This document shows positions 32,007 to 42,973 of a stretch of 64,000 bases of DNA, piece after piece. The stretch comes from Corydoras sp. C115 (taxonomy: Eukaryota > Chordata > Actinopteri > Siluriformes > Callichthyidae). A program made the position numbers and the translations under genes. The DNA is taken from assembly GCA_019802505.1 (NCBI GenBank), contig JAFMOC010000764.1, positions 62,001 to 126,000 of the forward strand, written 5' to 3'. Every line of letters starts with the position of its first letter. Positions within the stretch are counted from its first letter, which is position 1. The notes beneath the pieces are model-generated. The model saw only the letters and a program-made list of their open reading frames with translations, ran no database searches and was not told the DNA's origin.

Positions 32007-32417
32007 AAGGCAAGAACCAAACAAACCGCCCGCAAATCCACCTGCGGTAAAATCACCAAGAAGCAGATGGCCACCAAGGCTGCCCGTAAGAGCGCGCCCG
32101 CTACAGGCGGAGTGAAGAAGCCTCATCGTTACAGACCCGGCACCGTGGCTCTACGAGAGATCCGGCGCTACTAGAAATCCACCGAACTGCTGATCCGCAA
32201 ACTGCCCTTCCAGCGTCTGGTGAGAGAAATCGCTCAGGACTTTAAGACCGACCTGCGCTTCCAGAGTTCGGCTGTGATGGCGCTGCAGGAGGCGAGTGAA
32301 GCTTATCTGGTCGGCTTGTTCGAGGACACCAACCTGTGCGCCATCCACGCCAAGAGAGTCACCATCATGCCCAAATACATCCAGCTGGCCCGCCGCATCC
32401 GCAGAGAGCGCACTTAA
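32007..32417 (+). pseudogene. Histone H3 pseudogene
   Basis: At 411 bp it has exactly the length of a 136-codon H3 plus stop. The start codon is AAG instead of ATG (32,007). Gln55 is TAG (32,172). Missense changes include Gly12 to Cys, the Ala15-Pro16-Arg17 stretch to Ile-Thr-Lys, Leu20 to Met, and changes in the C-terminal tail (DIQ to YIQ, end RRERT). Lys4, Lys9, Lys14 and the histone fold (KSTELLIRKLPFQRLVREIA, FKTDLRFQSSAVMALQEA) are otherwise well kept. The MITE upstream probably ended transcription first and the coding lesions then accumulated; that order is my inference. Confidence 0.96.
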
Positions 32418-32449
32418 CCTCATCTGTCCGCCTTCTCATTAAACCCAAA

Positions 32450-32465
32450 GGCTCTTTTAAGAGCC
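32450..32465 (+). terminator. Histone 3' stem-loop (H3)
   Basis: ggctcttttaagagcc, intact, 33 bp after the stop. Confidence 0.92.
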
Positions 32466-33519
32466 ACCTAAATGATCAGACAAACGAGCAGCTCTTCCAT
32501 TGTTCATGTATTTTTTTTTAACGTTAACGTCTATTATAAACAGCTGAAAGAGGTATTAGTGCCGTTTTAATTAATTCGTTTTAACACGTAAATATTTTGT
32601 ATTATAAACTGGATATCCAAGTATATTGCATATCCAATAGTTTGCAGAGTTGCATAATCCTTTGTCTTAAAGAAGCTGCTCCATTTAATCAGAATCAGGT
32701 TTATTTGTCACATATGTAGCTATACATGGTACAGCCACCAGTGAAATTCTTTCTTGACTTCTCCACATAAAGTTAAATTAGTTTAAAAGGATAAAAATGA
32801 TATAATCAAAATAATATAAAATTGAACTATGTATTAACACTGCAAATTTTAAAATTTATTTTAGGAATTATAAAAGTGGGTTTTGCTTTTATGTGATTTT
32901 ATCTTACTCCAGTTTTCATATTCATGTGGTTTAATTTGATTCTTGTTTAATGATTACATATTAAATGACATTTTACAAAACTTTTTTAAAATATTGAGGC
33001 AGGCATGTCGCAGTGTTTAAAGGGAACAAAGAAGCGTCCCGAACAACATACTGAGTGCTTGACTTATTCCCACATTCTCTACTGACTGCATAACATTTTA
33101 ATACAAAGTAAACTGATATGTAAAAGCGTAACGTTGTCATTACCTTGAAGTAACATTTAGTTCCTCAATATTTCTGTCTGTGTTTCTATTTTTTTAATTA
33201 CTGAAAACCTTTTTAGTGCTTTACATTAGCAACCGGGTGCAATTTATGACAGCTTCAGAAGCGTTATCAGCCTTTTAGGATTTTTTTTTTTTTTTTTACA
33301 AAAACACAAACATTTGACTTGTATTGTTTTTAGGAATTGAAAATCCATTAAAACTAATGAAATATTACATTTAATCTGTACATGTACATGCCCCTACTTG
33401 TTATTTCTCAAATTTTTCACATCAAACACAAAAGAAAACATTTTACTTGACATTTCTCTTTAAAATCTATTTTATCATATTAATTTATTTCATATTTGTA
33501 CATCTATATATACACAGTG
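32466..33519. other. Spacer with a short interspersed repeat
   Basis: 32,688-32,772 (cagaatcaggtttatttgtc, cagtgaaattctttcttgac) is the same repeat as 14,562-14,642, probably a retroposon tail. The remainder is AT-rich and parallels the 29.8-30.6 kb spacer. Confidence 0.6.
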
Positions 33520-33800
33520 TAGCTCCCTCCAATTTAAAGTCGACAGCACAAATATTCTTGCCAATACTGATTAGGTTTATTCTTGAGTTTGTACCTTTAC
33601 CTTGTACATAACTTTACACTCAACCATAAGAACTGTAACATAAATCACAAACAAATATACAATGAGCAATTTCTACATTATAAACTCTTAAGAGTTTATA
33701 ATGTAGAATGACCCTTTGCTGGATTAACCACACAAATTTACATCTTGATTTAGAAACGTAATTACATATCAATTTACCTTAATACTAGAAAATGTAATAA
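33520..33800 (+). repeat. Histone-spacer repeat, copy 2 of 3
   Basis: Matches 30,598-30,870 over agtcgacagcacaaatattc to acatatcaattta. It has an extra local inverted duplication (tctacattataaactcttaa and its reverse complement, 33,672-33,708). Confidence 0.85.
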
Positions 33801-34409
33801 ACTTTACATGAACATAATTGGTATACCAACAGAACAAAGAGTATCAAAGAACAATATCAAAGAGATATAGTTTCACGTTGGCGACTTGCTGCTCTTCAGA
33901 TTCTGAATAAACCCTTAATGCTAACTTTGGAACCTTTGTAATGTGGTAACCATGGTAATTAATGTTGTAAATGTTCTTAAAAAAACAAAATATGAAATAC
34001 CGATTTTCATCAATTTTACAAACTTTAAACCAATTAAAATATAAACTGCTCATATAGGCAGTTACACACAGTATATTTGTTGATTGTTGAATGTTCTGAC
34101 CCCCAACAATAACGTTTTATTTTGTTACTAACCTTCTAAATACATATTAACAGAATGTTTGTTCAATGCCCCATGGGTGCTGAATGGTGTTCTAGCACGA
34201 CACCTTTATACAGAATACAAGTTTGAAGAAATTCATTTATATAATTTAGTTTATCAGTCCGTAGATATTATTTTATTCAATTCTGTCGAGTATAATATTT
34301 TTAACTTTATTGCTAATCTTCCTTCCCGCCATTTTCTCCCCCCTGTGATTCTCAAACAAAGAAACGAGCAGATGGGATGAGCAGCACAGGAGGAGCTACA
34401 GAAAGTGCG
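33801..34409. other. Gene-free spacer
   Basis: AT-rich; nothing supported. Confidence 0.6.
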
Positions 34410-34500
34410 TCATAGCTGAAGCTTGTACACAGACCAATCAGAACATGCGCTCGCAGTGACGCGCTGGAGTCAATAAACACCGCGCTTCGAGCTACTCAGC
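34410..34500 (+). promoter_or_regulatory. H2B promoter remnant
   Basis: gaccaatcag (CCAAT, 34,432) and tcaataaac (34,470) lie where a histone core promoter would be. Confidence 0.5.
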
Positions 34501-34517
34501 TTTCATTCTCAGAACAC

Positions 34518-34836
34518 AGCAGCAGTTTGAGCAGCTAAAGGCGGGAAGAAGCACAGAAAGCACAGGAAGGAGAGCTACGCCATCTACGTCTACAAGGTCC
34601 TGAAGCAGGTCCACCCCGACACCGGGATCTCCTCCAAGGCGATGGGAATCATGAACTCGTTCGTCAACGACATCTTCGAGCGCATCGCCGGTGAGTCCTC
34701 TCGTCTGGCTCATTACAACAAGCGCTCCACCATCAGCTCCAGAGAGATCCAGACCGCCGTGCGCCTCCTGCTTCCCGGTGAACTGGCCAAGCACGAGGGA
34801 ACCAAGGCCATGACCAAATATACCAGCTTCAAGTAA
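34518..34836 (+). pseudogene. Histone H2B pseudogene
   Basis: The N-terminal tail is lost or scrambled. An in-frame TGA precedes AAKGGKKHRKHRKESYAIYV, after which the histone fold is well conserved (YKVLKQVHPDTGISSKAMGI, NSFVNDIFERIAGE, HYNKRSTISSREIQTAVRLL). A 9-bp deletion removes AVS from the KHAVSEGTKA motif, and the C-terminus ends TKYTSFK. There is no usable start for a full-length protein. Confidence 0.93.
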
Positions 34837-34864
34837 ACGCTCAGCTTTACTCCTACAACCTAAA

Positions 34865-34880
34865 TGCTCTTTTAAGCGCC
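34865..34880 (+). terminator. Decayed histone stem-loop (H2B)
   Basis: tgctcttttaagcgcc: two stem positions no longer pair, unlike the three intact hairpins upstream. Confidence 0.75.
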
Positions 34881-35088
34881 ACACACACTTTCAGTTAAAG
34901 AGCTCTTTATACATTTACAAACTTTTAGGTTATAATGGAATAATGATATCACGTATGTCAAACTACTGCACTTTAATTTCAACAAATCCTTTGTTTTTGG
35001 TTATATAAATAACTTGATCAACGCAGTTGGGAAAGAACTGGTGTTGGAATAAATTCTCTAATTGATCAAAAATTGGATTTTATTTTTA

Positions 35089-35175
35089 CAGTGGTGTGAA
35101 AAAGTGTTTGCCCCCTTCCTCATTTCCTGTTTTTTTGCATGTTTGTCACACTTAAGTGTTTCAGAACATCAAACT
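35089..35175 (+). repeat. Fragment of a Tc1-type terminal repeat
   Basis: cagtggtgtgaaaaagtgtt, tgcccccttcctcatttcct and gcatgtttgtcacactt match, by memory, the end of a common fish Tc1 family. No opposite end or transposase is seen here. Confidence 0.55.
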
Positions 35176-36053
35176 GTTAGATGTTCAATAAACGGCCTCG
35201 GAGATGCAGGTTGTTCCAAACAGATTTTAATGCAAGTTACTGAATAATCAACCAAGTGTACAGAAAAACCATCAATGGCAGGCAACCACAATTGATGAGA
35301 GAGCTCTGACTCTCAAAGATCCAGCTTCAGTTTATTAATCAATGAATCAGATAAATAAATAAAATTCCATGTCTTTACATTTACATTTAATCATTTAGCA
35401 GACACTATTATCCAAAGATGGATGTTTTTCAGTAAAATTATTCTATAGTATAGTATTATATATAGTAATTTTATTCAAAATATGTAAGTTAACATTTCCT
35501 GTAATTAATAAAAAGCACAATGAAAGAAATAATGTATCATCTAAACATCCCTCACTTAACAACAAAAGTTAACTCCAAATAACACGATACTCAGTTGCCC
35601 TCAGTAATGAACCAAATATTGTCTGTTCTGTAGCCTATTGGAAAAAAAAAATAAAAAATTAGCCAGTTAACAAAAAAATACCTCTTGTGTGAAATGTCAA
35701 TTGGACACCGGGACATATGTGGCTGCTTTGCACACCGTGCACAAGGCTTCCTGTTTGTCTCGCCCTACTATGAAAGCGGGGGGAGGGGGGGCTCTTTTGT
35801 AAACACACACATATGTTGCTTGCGGACTGACACGCAGTGCCGCGTGCAGTGTCCCAGTGCCGGGACATATAATGATCCTAAACCTGCGTACTTTTACGCG
35901 TGTCAATCCCCCGCTCACCTGCGGTGTGTTGCTATTGATAAGCTAAAAACCAGGACATTTCCTCACTTTAAAAAATAAACCAGGACGCCTGGGACAGGAT
36001 GTGAAATATGGACGTATTGCTTTAACGGACGTTAAGACACGGACATCACACAA
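35176..36053. other. Gene-free; L2 tail fragment and unassigned GC-richer patch
   Basis: 35,372-35,420 carries an L2-type tail (catttaatcatttagcagac). The 35,697-35,990 patch, with recurring accgggacatat / ccgggacatata / ccaggac phrases, looks like a degraded DNA transposon, but I could not place its ends. Confidence 0.45.
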
Positions 36054-36108
36054 CTATGAGCTGGAATAAGTTTGTTTTTCTGTGTGAATGTGCTGGTGTC
36101 GTTTTAAA

Positions 36109-36883
36109 TCATATTGAATACTTGAAATCAATTTTTTGAAGAAAACCTCTCTCACACTGTGAGCAGGAATAGGGTTTTTCTCCTGTGTGAATACACTGAT
36201 GCTGTTTAAAATAACTCTGTCGAGTAAAACCTTTTCCACACTGTGAGCAGGAATAGGGTTTCTCTCCTGTGTGAATACACTGATGCTGTTTAAGATTGCT
36301 GTTTTGAGTAAAACACTTTCCACACAGTGAGCAGTGATAGGGTTTTTCGCCTGTGTGAATACGCTGATGCACTTTAAGGTGACTCTGGTCAATAAAACTT
36401 TTTCCACACTGTGAGCAGGAATAGGGTTTTTCTCCTGTGTGAATACGCTGATGCACTGTAAGACTACTCTGTTGAGTAAAACTCTTTCCACACTGTGAGC
36501 ACATATATGGTTTTACTCCTGTGTGAATGTGCATATGTTGTCTAAGACTACTCTGATGAGTAAAACTCTTTCCACACTGTGAGCAGGAATATGTTTTTTC
36601 TCCTGTGTGAATACGCTGATGCACATTAAGATGACTGTTTTTAGTAAAACTTTTTCCACATTGTGAGCATGAATAGGGTTTTCCTCCTGTGTGAATACGC
36701 TGATGCACATTAAGATTACTCTTGTTAGTAAAACTTTTTCCACACTGTGAGCAGGTATATGGTTTTTCTTCTGTGTGAACACCCTGATGTCTTAGAAGAG
36801 GTGAAACTCCTTCCATACCGTGTGTCATAATATTTTTCTTCTTGTCTGTGGATGTGCTCATGTTTTCTTGGTAAAGGTTATTC
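36109..36883 (-). CDS. C2H2 zinc-finger gene A, finger exon (3'-frameshifted)
   Basis: Probable nuclear DNA-binding protein. The exon begins at 36,883 after a good acceptor (CTGCCTACAG) and has ATG at 36,861. A short MSTSTDKKK leader is followed by seven complete fingers of the form CSQCGKSF..L..HxxxH joined by HTGEKPY linkers. An eighth finger breaks after CSQCERGF with a stop at 36,109. A 19-bp insertion bounded by GATTT repeats shifted the frame; the lost finger half (DLKRHQHIHT) continues in another frame to about 36,057. Fingers are similar to each other and to gene B, as in the fast-evolving fish finger clusters. Exons 1 and 2 lie at 40.4 and 39.9 kb. Confidence 0.8.
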
Positions 36884-38509
36884 CTGTAGGCAGAATGATG
36901 TATTTTTTTTCTTTTATGAATGTGCTGATGTTATTTTTCAACAGAGGAAAAATTGTATTTTCCACAGATTGTTATTTTGTCTTCTGAATGTGTTTAAGTT
37001 AAAGTAAAACAATGTTTGCATTTAACTTACTAATAGCTACTGATTACTAGGCAGCCAGAAGTTGTTTGTAATGTTTGTATCTTAGAAGTCTGTTTCATAA
37101 TCCACATATTCATACAGACGATTGGTCTGGCTTAATATTCATCACCACTCACTGTAGAAATTCATAGGAAGAGTTCATAGCGTGTGGACACTCAGTTGTC
37201 CAAAGCTGCATGGCACATCTCTGAGGTTGTGTATGACGATAGTCTTCTCCAATACTGCCACATTGAAAATCCTTTAGAGCATCTTCTTAGCCTGATAGAA
37301 GACCAGCATACATCCCTTTTACAGCCACATCAATTTTATTCCCATGATCCTTCAAAACAAAAAATAAACAGGCATCATGGTTTTGTTTGCAAATACAACA
37401 TTTTTACTACAACTAATATTTTAATAATGCTGAATCAGTAATAAACTACAAGACTTTGAGGAACCTCTCTGTGCTCTTCATACAGCTATCTTTTGGGTCA
37501 AAAGACCAAACAAAGCAAATCAAGCAAAGCTGCAGTCTTTTTCTCATTTTATTAAAGATAAATAATTTACGGCACAGGTTGTGATGGACTGTAGATGATG
37601 CCAAACTCTTCGAACTGTTGAAAGACAGTAGCATAATTCTGGACTGTCTTTGGATTTAGAAAAATAACAGTATTCAATCGCCACCTTCTCAAGGGATATA
37701 ATTCACAAAAAATAAATTCTTTGCTAGATTATTACTTTCTGTTTATTAACTGTTACGGTTAATGCAAAACTTCCACTTACTCATTTCACACTTATAGCCT
37801 CTACTTGAATTAATGCAAAACATGAATTTAACTATCAAAATTGTATAAACATTATTCTAATTACATCACCTTATTTGCAGAAATAATGGCAAAAGATAAG
37901 AAACAACCTTTCATTTCTTAAATAAATGAACAATCAAATCATTAGACATAACCAATTATTCTGAATATAAGGTTGTTAACTATAGATCAAATCAATTTAA
38001 ATTATTCAAAATGAACATTTATATTATTGCAGACAATATGAACATGAGACATTTTATGTTTTTTCTTTAGACTTCAGATTTACAACACGTTCCAAACACA
38101 GTTGGGATTGTAGGACTTTCGAATATTAATATTATATAAAATAATATTAAAGTCTGCCGAATCCCACCATCAAATGATGGAAAATAGGAAATGGTTGAAG
38201 GTTAATGCGTGTTCATTTGAACTCTAACTCTAAAGACAAAAGTCGTTTTTAGCTACACAAGTGTTCTCTGCATTAAATAGGTTAAATTCTCCTAATGGTT
38301 AAGCTTTAAAATATCTGACTCAGAGGTATTTTATAAGCATGCAGAATCACAATTTTGTCCCAACATTTTCTAAAAAATGGACAAAACCTATAAACAGAGG
38401 TCAAATATTAATGTGTTTAGTTAAATTACTTGTCATGTGGATCATAAAGTGATTTTTAAGTCTCTCAGAAGACAATCTTTATAAAGCTTATATTAGCATT
38501 AACCACTGC
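36884..38509 (-). other. Intron of zinc-finger gene A, 3' part
   Basis: No supported gene. Colinear blocks such as gatgcctgtttatttttt, gatcatgg..aaattgatgtgg and tgtgccatgcagcttt are shared, in opposite orientation, with 54.0-54.3 kb. Confidence 0.6.
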
Positions 38510-39030
38510 ACAAAATCTTTACCAGCACATTCCAAACATTTTAAATGACGTTGAAGTCTGGACTCTGTGGTGGCCAAATATATGTTTGAAAAATCTTTCA
38601 CTTTTTGAGACTGATGCATCATGGGCATTGTCATTTAAAAATATATCCGTGCCATCAGGAGAAAAAGATCCATTGATGGAATAACCTGGTGGTTCGGTAT
38701 ATTCAGGTCTTCAGCTGATCTCATTCTTTGGGCAGGTAACATTGCTGAAACCAGATGTGACTAAGTGCAGCAACCCCAAAACATAACACTGTTCTCTCAG
38801 GCTTGAACATTAGATTAAGCATGATGGATGCATCACTTTAGCCACATCTCTTCTTAACCTGATGCTCCATCATTCTTAAAAAGAGTAAATCTGAACTCAT
38901 CAGACCACATGACCCCATCTTCTTTTTTTAGGTTACCCTCACTGACAAGTGCTTTTCTTAATGCTGCACAGCTGTTTAGTCCCAGTCCCTTAAGTTTACT
39001 TCACACTGTGCATGTTAAATGTTCTTACTT
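38510..39030 (-). pseudogene. Tc1-type transposase fossil in gene A intron
   Basis: Read on the minus strand, fragments resemble a DD34E transposase: TGGTCTGATGAGTTCAGATT (WSDEFRF) near 38,910, a VMFWGC-like segment near 38,790 and an NDNAHDASV-like segment near 38,620. The PQSPDFN segment is near 38,560. Every frame is broken. The same fossil lies in the intron of gene B. Confidence 0.65.
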
Positions 39031-39189
39031 TCACAATTAAATTAAATATCATGTTTTTCTACCAAATGTTTAAGTGATCACTGATCATGATCATTCAAGG
39101 ATTTTTTTTCTGAATACAGTCCTTAAAGATCAAAGATGATGCCGCCCCACTCTCCTAACAGTTTAAATAACTTAAACAGCTAAAACATA

Positions 39190-39480
39190 ATCACTCTGTA
39201 GCTCTCTCCGATTTAAAGTTGACAGCACAAATACTCTTTCCAACACTGATTAGGTTTATTCTTAAATTATACCTTAACTTTGTATATAACCTTTACACCC
39301 AACCGTAAGAACTGCAACATAAATCACATAAACAAATGTACAATGAGTATTTTCTACATTGTAAACTATTAATCTTAAGAATGATCCTTTGCATGTTTAA
39401 CCACACAAATTTACATATTGACTTAGAACCACAATTACATATGAATTCATCTTAATACTAGAAAAGGTAATAAACTTTAC
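39190..39480 (+). repeat. Histone-spacer repeat, copy 3 of 3
   Basis: agttgacagcacaaatactc, actgattaggtttattctta and taagaactgcaacataaatc match 30.6 and 33.5 kb, although this copy is inside the zinc-finger gene A intron. Confidence 0.8.
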
Positions 39481-39913
39481 GTAAACCCAAATAGCATTCA
39501 AACAGCACACAAACCTCATTGACTGCATTAAATATCAAAGAGAGCATATAGCTTCATGCTTGTCGCTCTTCAACTCCTTAATAAACGCTTTTACCATTAG
39601 TTGTGACTTTGGAACCTTTGAAACCTTGTAACCTTAACGTAAATTAACATAGTCAATCTTCTTAAAGAGTCTGGAACCATAAAATAGAGGCCCTTACTTA
39701 TTTGCTTAGTTAAATCCAGACTTTTTTAACCAGGTATTGTTATATTGTTTTAAAGTAAAAATGTTTCATTTAATTGATGAATTTTAATAAAGTAATTATA
39801 TCTGATGCTAGTTACTAAATATCAATTAACATTTTACAGACTCAGACTTTGTGCAGTGATTTACTTTTGTGTAGTTTGTGGTGGTATGGTGGCATTGTGG
39901 TTAACAATCTCAC

Positions 39914-40001
39914 CTAAACTGGTAACAGGTTCAGGTTCTTTCTCCTCCTTTTGTTGAATGAGAGCTGGGATAGGATCCATCACCTCCACGACCTTGTTCA
40001 C
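39914..40001 (-). CDS. Zinc-finger gene A, exon 2
   Basis: Homologous to the exon at 50,507-50,594. Encodes VVEVMDPIPALIQQKEEKEP-type sequence and ends TTTAG followed by GTGAGA, a good donor. The initiator of the gene B exon (ATG) is GTG here (40,001-39,999); a Met eight codons in could serve instead. Direct joining to the finger exon does not give an open frame, so another exon or separate initiation at the finger exon is likely. Confidence 0.5.
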
Positions 40002-40285
40002 GTTAACAATCGAAATACATTTAATGTTTTAGTTGTTTTGCTGAATAAAGTTCGCAAATCGGTTTGTTTAAGGTTCTGAGAGAGAATCCAAAACATATCA
40101 TTTTATACTTTATCATTTGTTATTACAGTGCATTCACATTAATCTTTAAAGTTATTAGCATTATAAACAACATCGGCATCAACAACATGATCTTAAATTT
40201 AAAATCCACTTTCTATCGGTCTTATTTACATCCTGATAATCCACATATAGTATAAAGCTTTAATGAGTTTAATAAAGAATCTCAC

Positions 40286-40470
40286 CTTCAGTAATGAACT
40301 GGGTTTGATCTGATGATAATAATGATGACGTGCACAACTTTTATTTTTAATTAAATCTCTCAGAGCTCTAAACACACGAGGTGCTGCTGTTCTGCTGGTG
40401 TATTGTTCTCTTTTCTTCTTTTCCTGTTTATTGGCGGTTAGGTTTCCAGATAAGTGCAATACTGCCACCT
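40286..40470 (-). other. Zinc-finger gene A, probable first exon and promoter
   Basis: The sequence ctaaccgccaataaacagga..acctcgtgtgtt..cgtcatcatta ending TTACTGAAG|GTGAGATTC is shared with 50,030-50,199 in opposite orientation. The conserved splice donor marks an exon end at 40,286. CCAAT-like ccaataaac is near the upstream edge. The exon is probably non-coding. Confidence 0.6.
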
Positions 40471-40514
40471 ACTGTTTGGAAGATGCCCTTCAATAAATAG
40501 CATTATGTTGGCTT

Positions 40515-40720
40515 TTCAAACCTTAGAGGAAGTCAAAGTCAAAGTAGGCTTTATTGTCAATTTCTTCATATGTACACTACATACAAAGTAATCGAAATTA
40601 CAGACATTTATGACATTTAACATGAAAAACATAAAAAACAAAAAAGTGAAATGCAGTGTGTGATGTATTGGAATTTACAGAATTTTTTTTTAAAGTTTTA
40701 AATACTATGATTTGTCGTGA
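40515..40720 (-). mobile_element. 3' tail of the Rex1-like LINE
   Basis: On the minus strand it ends AAATTGACAATAAAGCC then TTTGAC repeats, the tail I expect for this LINE type. It is in the same orientation as the LINE body at 42.8-46.0 kb. Confidence 0.6.
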
Positions 40721-40761
40721 CAATGAAAGGCAGTGTAGATGCGAATTTAATTAGTAACAGT

Positions 40762-40771
40762 AATGATGATG

Positions 40772-40804
<33 letters not shown>

Positions 40805-41142
40805 TGCCCAGCGATAGATTGGCGCCCTGTCCTGGGTCTATCTGCCCAGAGCCCGAGACGTTCTCCCCTGGATGGGCATGGGGAACCCCACCGCGACCCT
40901 AATAGAGGATAAAGCGGGAGATAATGAATGAATGAATGAATGAATAATAATAACAACAACAACATAATAACTATAGTAATAATAGCAGTAACTAACAATA
41001 ATAAAAAGTAGTAATATTAATAATAATAATGCTAATGATAATAATAATAATAATAATAATAATAAAGTAATGAATAATAATAAATATAAATATATATTAT
41101 ATATATAAGTAATAAATAACAATATATGATTTGTAGCAGTAG

Positions 41143-41203
<61 letters not shown>
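40762..41203. repeat. Microsatellites around a truncated SINE
   Basis: (ATA)n at 40,773-40,800, a plus-strand SINE 3' half at 40,804-40,946 ending in (AATG)n, (ATA)n at 41,036-41,065 and (TA)n at 41,145-41,203. No ORF is meaningful here. Confidence 0.85.
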
Positions 41204-41206
<3 letters not shown>

Positions 41207-42815
41207 TGGGTTGCAAAAGTATTCATACCCCTTGAACTTTTCCATATTTTGTCACATTACAACCACAAACATAAATATATTTCACTGGAATTTAATGTGA
41301 AAGACCAACACAAAGTGGTATACAATTGTGAAGTGGAAGGAAAATTATACATGAATCAACATTTTTTTTTACAAATAAAAAACTGAAAAGTGCGACGTGC
41401 AAAAGTATTCAGCCCCCCTGAGTCAATACTTTGTGGAGCCACCTTTTGCTGCAATTACAGCTGCAAGTCTTTTAGGGTATGTCTCCACCAGCTTTGCACA
41501 TCTAGTGACTGAAATTCTTGCCCATTCCTCCTTGCAAAACAGCTCAAGCTCAGTCAGATTGGATGGAGAGCGTTTGTGAACAGCAGTTTTGAGATCTTGC
41601 CACAAATTCTCAATTGGGTTTAGGTCTGGACTTTGACTGGGCCATTCTAACACATGAATATTCTTTTTTTTAAACCACTCCATTGTAGCTCTGGCTTTAT
41701 GTTTAGGGTCGTTGTCCTGCTGGAAGGTGAACCTCCGCCCCAGTCTCAAATCTTTTGCTGACTCCAACAGGTTTTCTTCCAAGATTGCCCTGTATTTGGC
41801 TCCATCCATCTTCCCATCAACTTTGACCAACTTCCCGGTCCCTGCTGAAGAGAAGCACCCCCAGAGCATGATGCTGCCACCACCATATTTGACAGTGGGG
41901 ATGGTGTTTTCAGAGTGATGTGCAGTGTTATTTCTCCGCCACACATAGCGTTTTGCATTGTGGCCAAAAAGTTCAATTTTGGTCTCGTCTGACCAAAGCA
42001 CCTTCTTCCACATGTTTGCTGTGTCCTCAACATGGCTTCTGGCAAACTGCAAACGGGACTTCTTATGGTTTTCTTTTAACAATGGCTTTCTCCTTGCCAC
42101 TCTTCCATAAAGACCACATTTGTGTAGTGCACGACTAATTGTTGTCCTGTGGACAGTTTCCCCCACCTGAGCTGTGGCTCTCTGCATTTCATCCAGAGTC
42201 ACCATGGGCCTCTTGGCTGCCTCTCTGATCAGTGATCTCCTTGTTCGGCCTGTAAGTTTAGGTGGACGGCCTTGTCTTGGCAGGTTTACTGTGGTGCCAT
42301 ACTCTTTTCATTTCCGGATGATGGATTGAACAGTGCTCCGTGAGATGTTCAAAGCTTTGGAAATCTTTTTATAACCTAAGCCTGCTTTAAACTTCTCCAA
42401 AACCATATTCCTAACCTGTCTGGTGTGTTCTTTGGACTTCATGATGCTGTTTGCTCCCCAATATTCTCTTAACCAACATCTGAGGCCGTCACAGAGCAGC
42501 TGTATTTGTACTGAGATTAGATTACACACAGGTGGACCCTTTTGAGTCATTAGCACTCATCAGGCAACTTCTGAATGCAATTGGTTGCACTCAGGGAAAA
42601 GGGGGCTGAATACTTTTGCACGTCTCACTTTTCAGTTTTTTATTTGTAAAAAAAATGTTGATTCATGTATAATTTTCCTTCCACTTCACAATTGTATACC
42701 ACTTTGTGTTGGTCTTTCACATTAAATTCCAGTGAAATATATTTATGTTTGTGGTTGTAATGTGACAAAATATGGAAAAGTTCAAGGGGTATGAATACTT
42801 TTGCAACCCACTGTG
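41202..42815 (-). mobile_element. Nearly intact Tc1-like transposon (Tc1-B)
   Basis: Inverted repeats of about 205 bp: cagtgggttgcaaaagtatt at 41,204 and the reverse complement ending cccactg at 42,813, almost identical across their length. It is inserted in a (TA)n tract, so TA is available on both sides. Confidence 0.93.
41423..42446 (-). pseudogene. Tc1-B transposase, one premature stop
   Basis: The frame starts at ATG 42,446 (MKSKEHTRQV, then the helix-turn-helix KISKALNISRSTVQSIIRK). It meets TGA at 42,308-42,310, then continues in the same frame to 41,423. After the stop come GRPPKLTGR (GRPR-like hinge), VLWSDETKIELFGHN (first Asp), YGGGSIMLWGCFS, FQQDNDPKHKA (second Asp) and SPDLNPIENLWQDLK (Glu): a complete DD34E triad. 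No other lesion was seen. The stop falls where the family usually has Trp. This copy is probably inactive but recently so. Confidence 0.9.
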
Positions 42816-42973
42816 TATATATATATATATATATATAAAATATAGACCTGAGTTTGTGTTATACAGAGAGGGTTTTTCACAGTTACAGTAGCAGCAGAAT
42901 GTCAAAATCTTAATTTTTATTTTTGTGCAAAAAGAAAAAGTCTTGTGTGCAAGTGTGCAATGGATTTATGGAT

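Noticed and set aside
40226..40468. Open frame across zinc-finger gene A exon 1
   Set aside because: It lacks an ATG start, crosses the conserved splice donor and is not preserved as protein in gene B.
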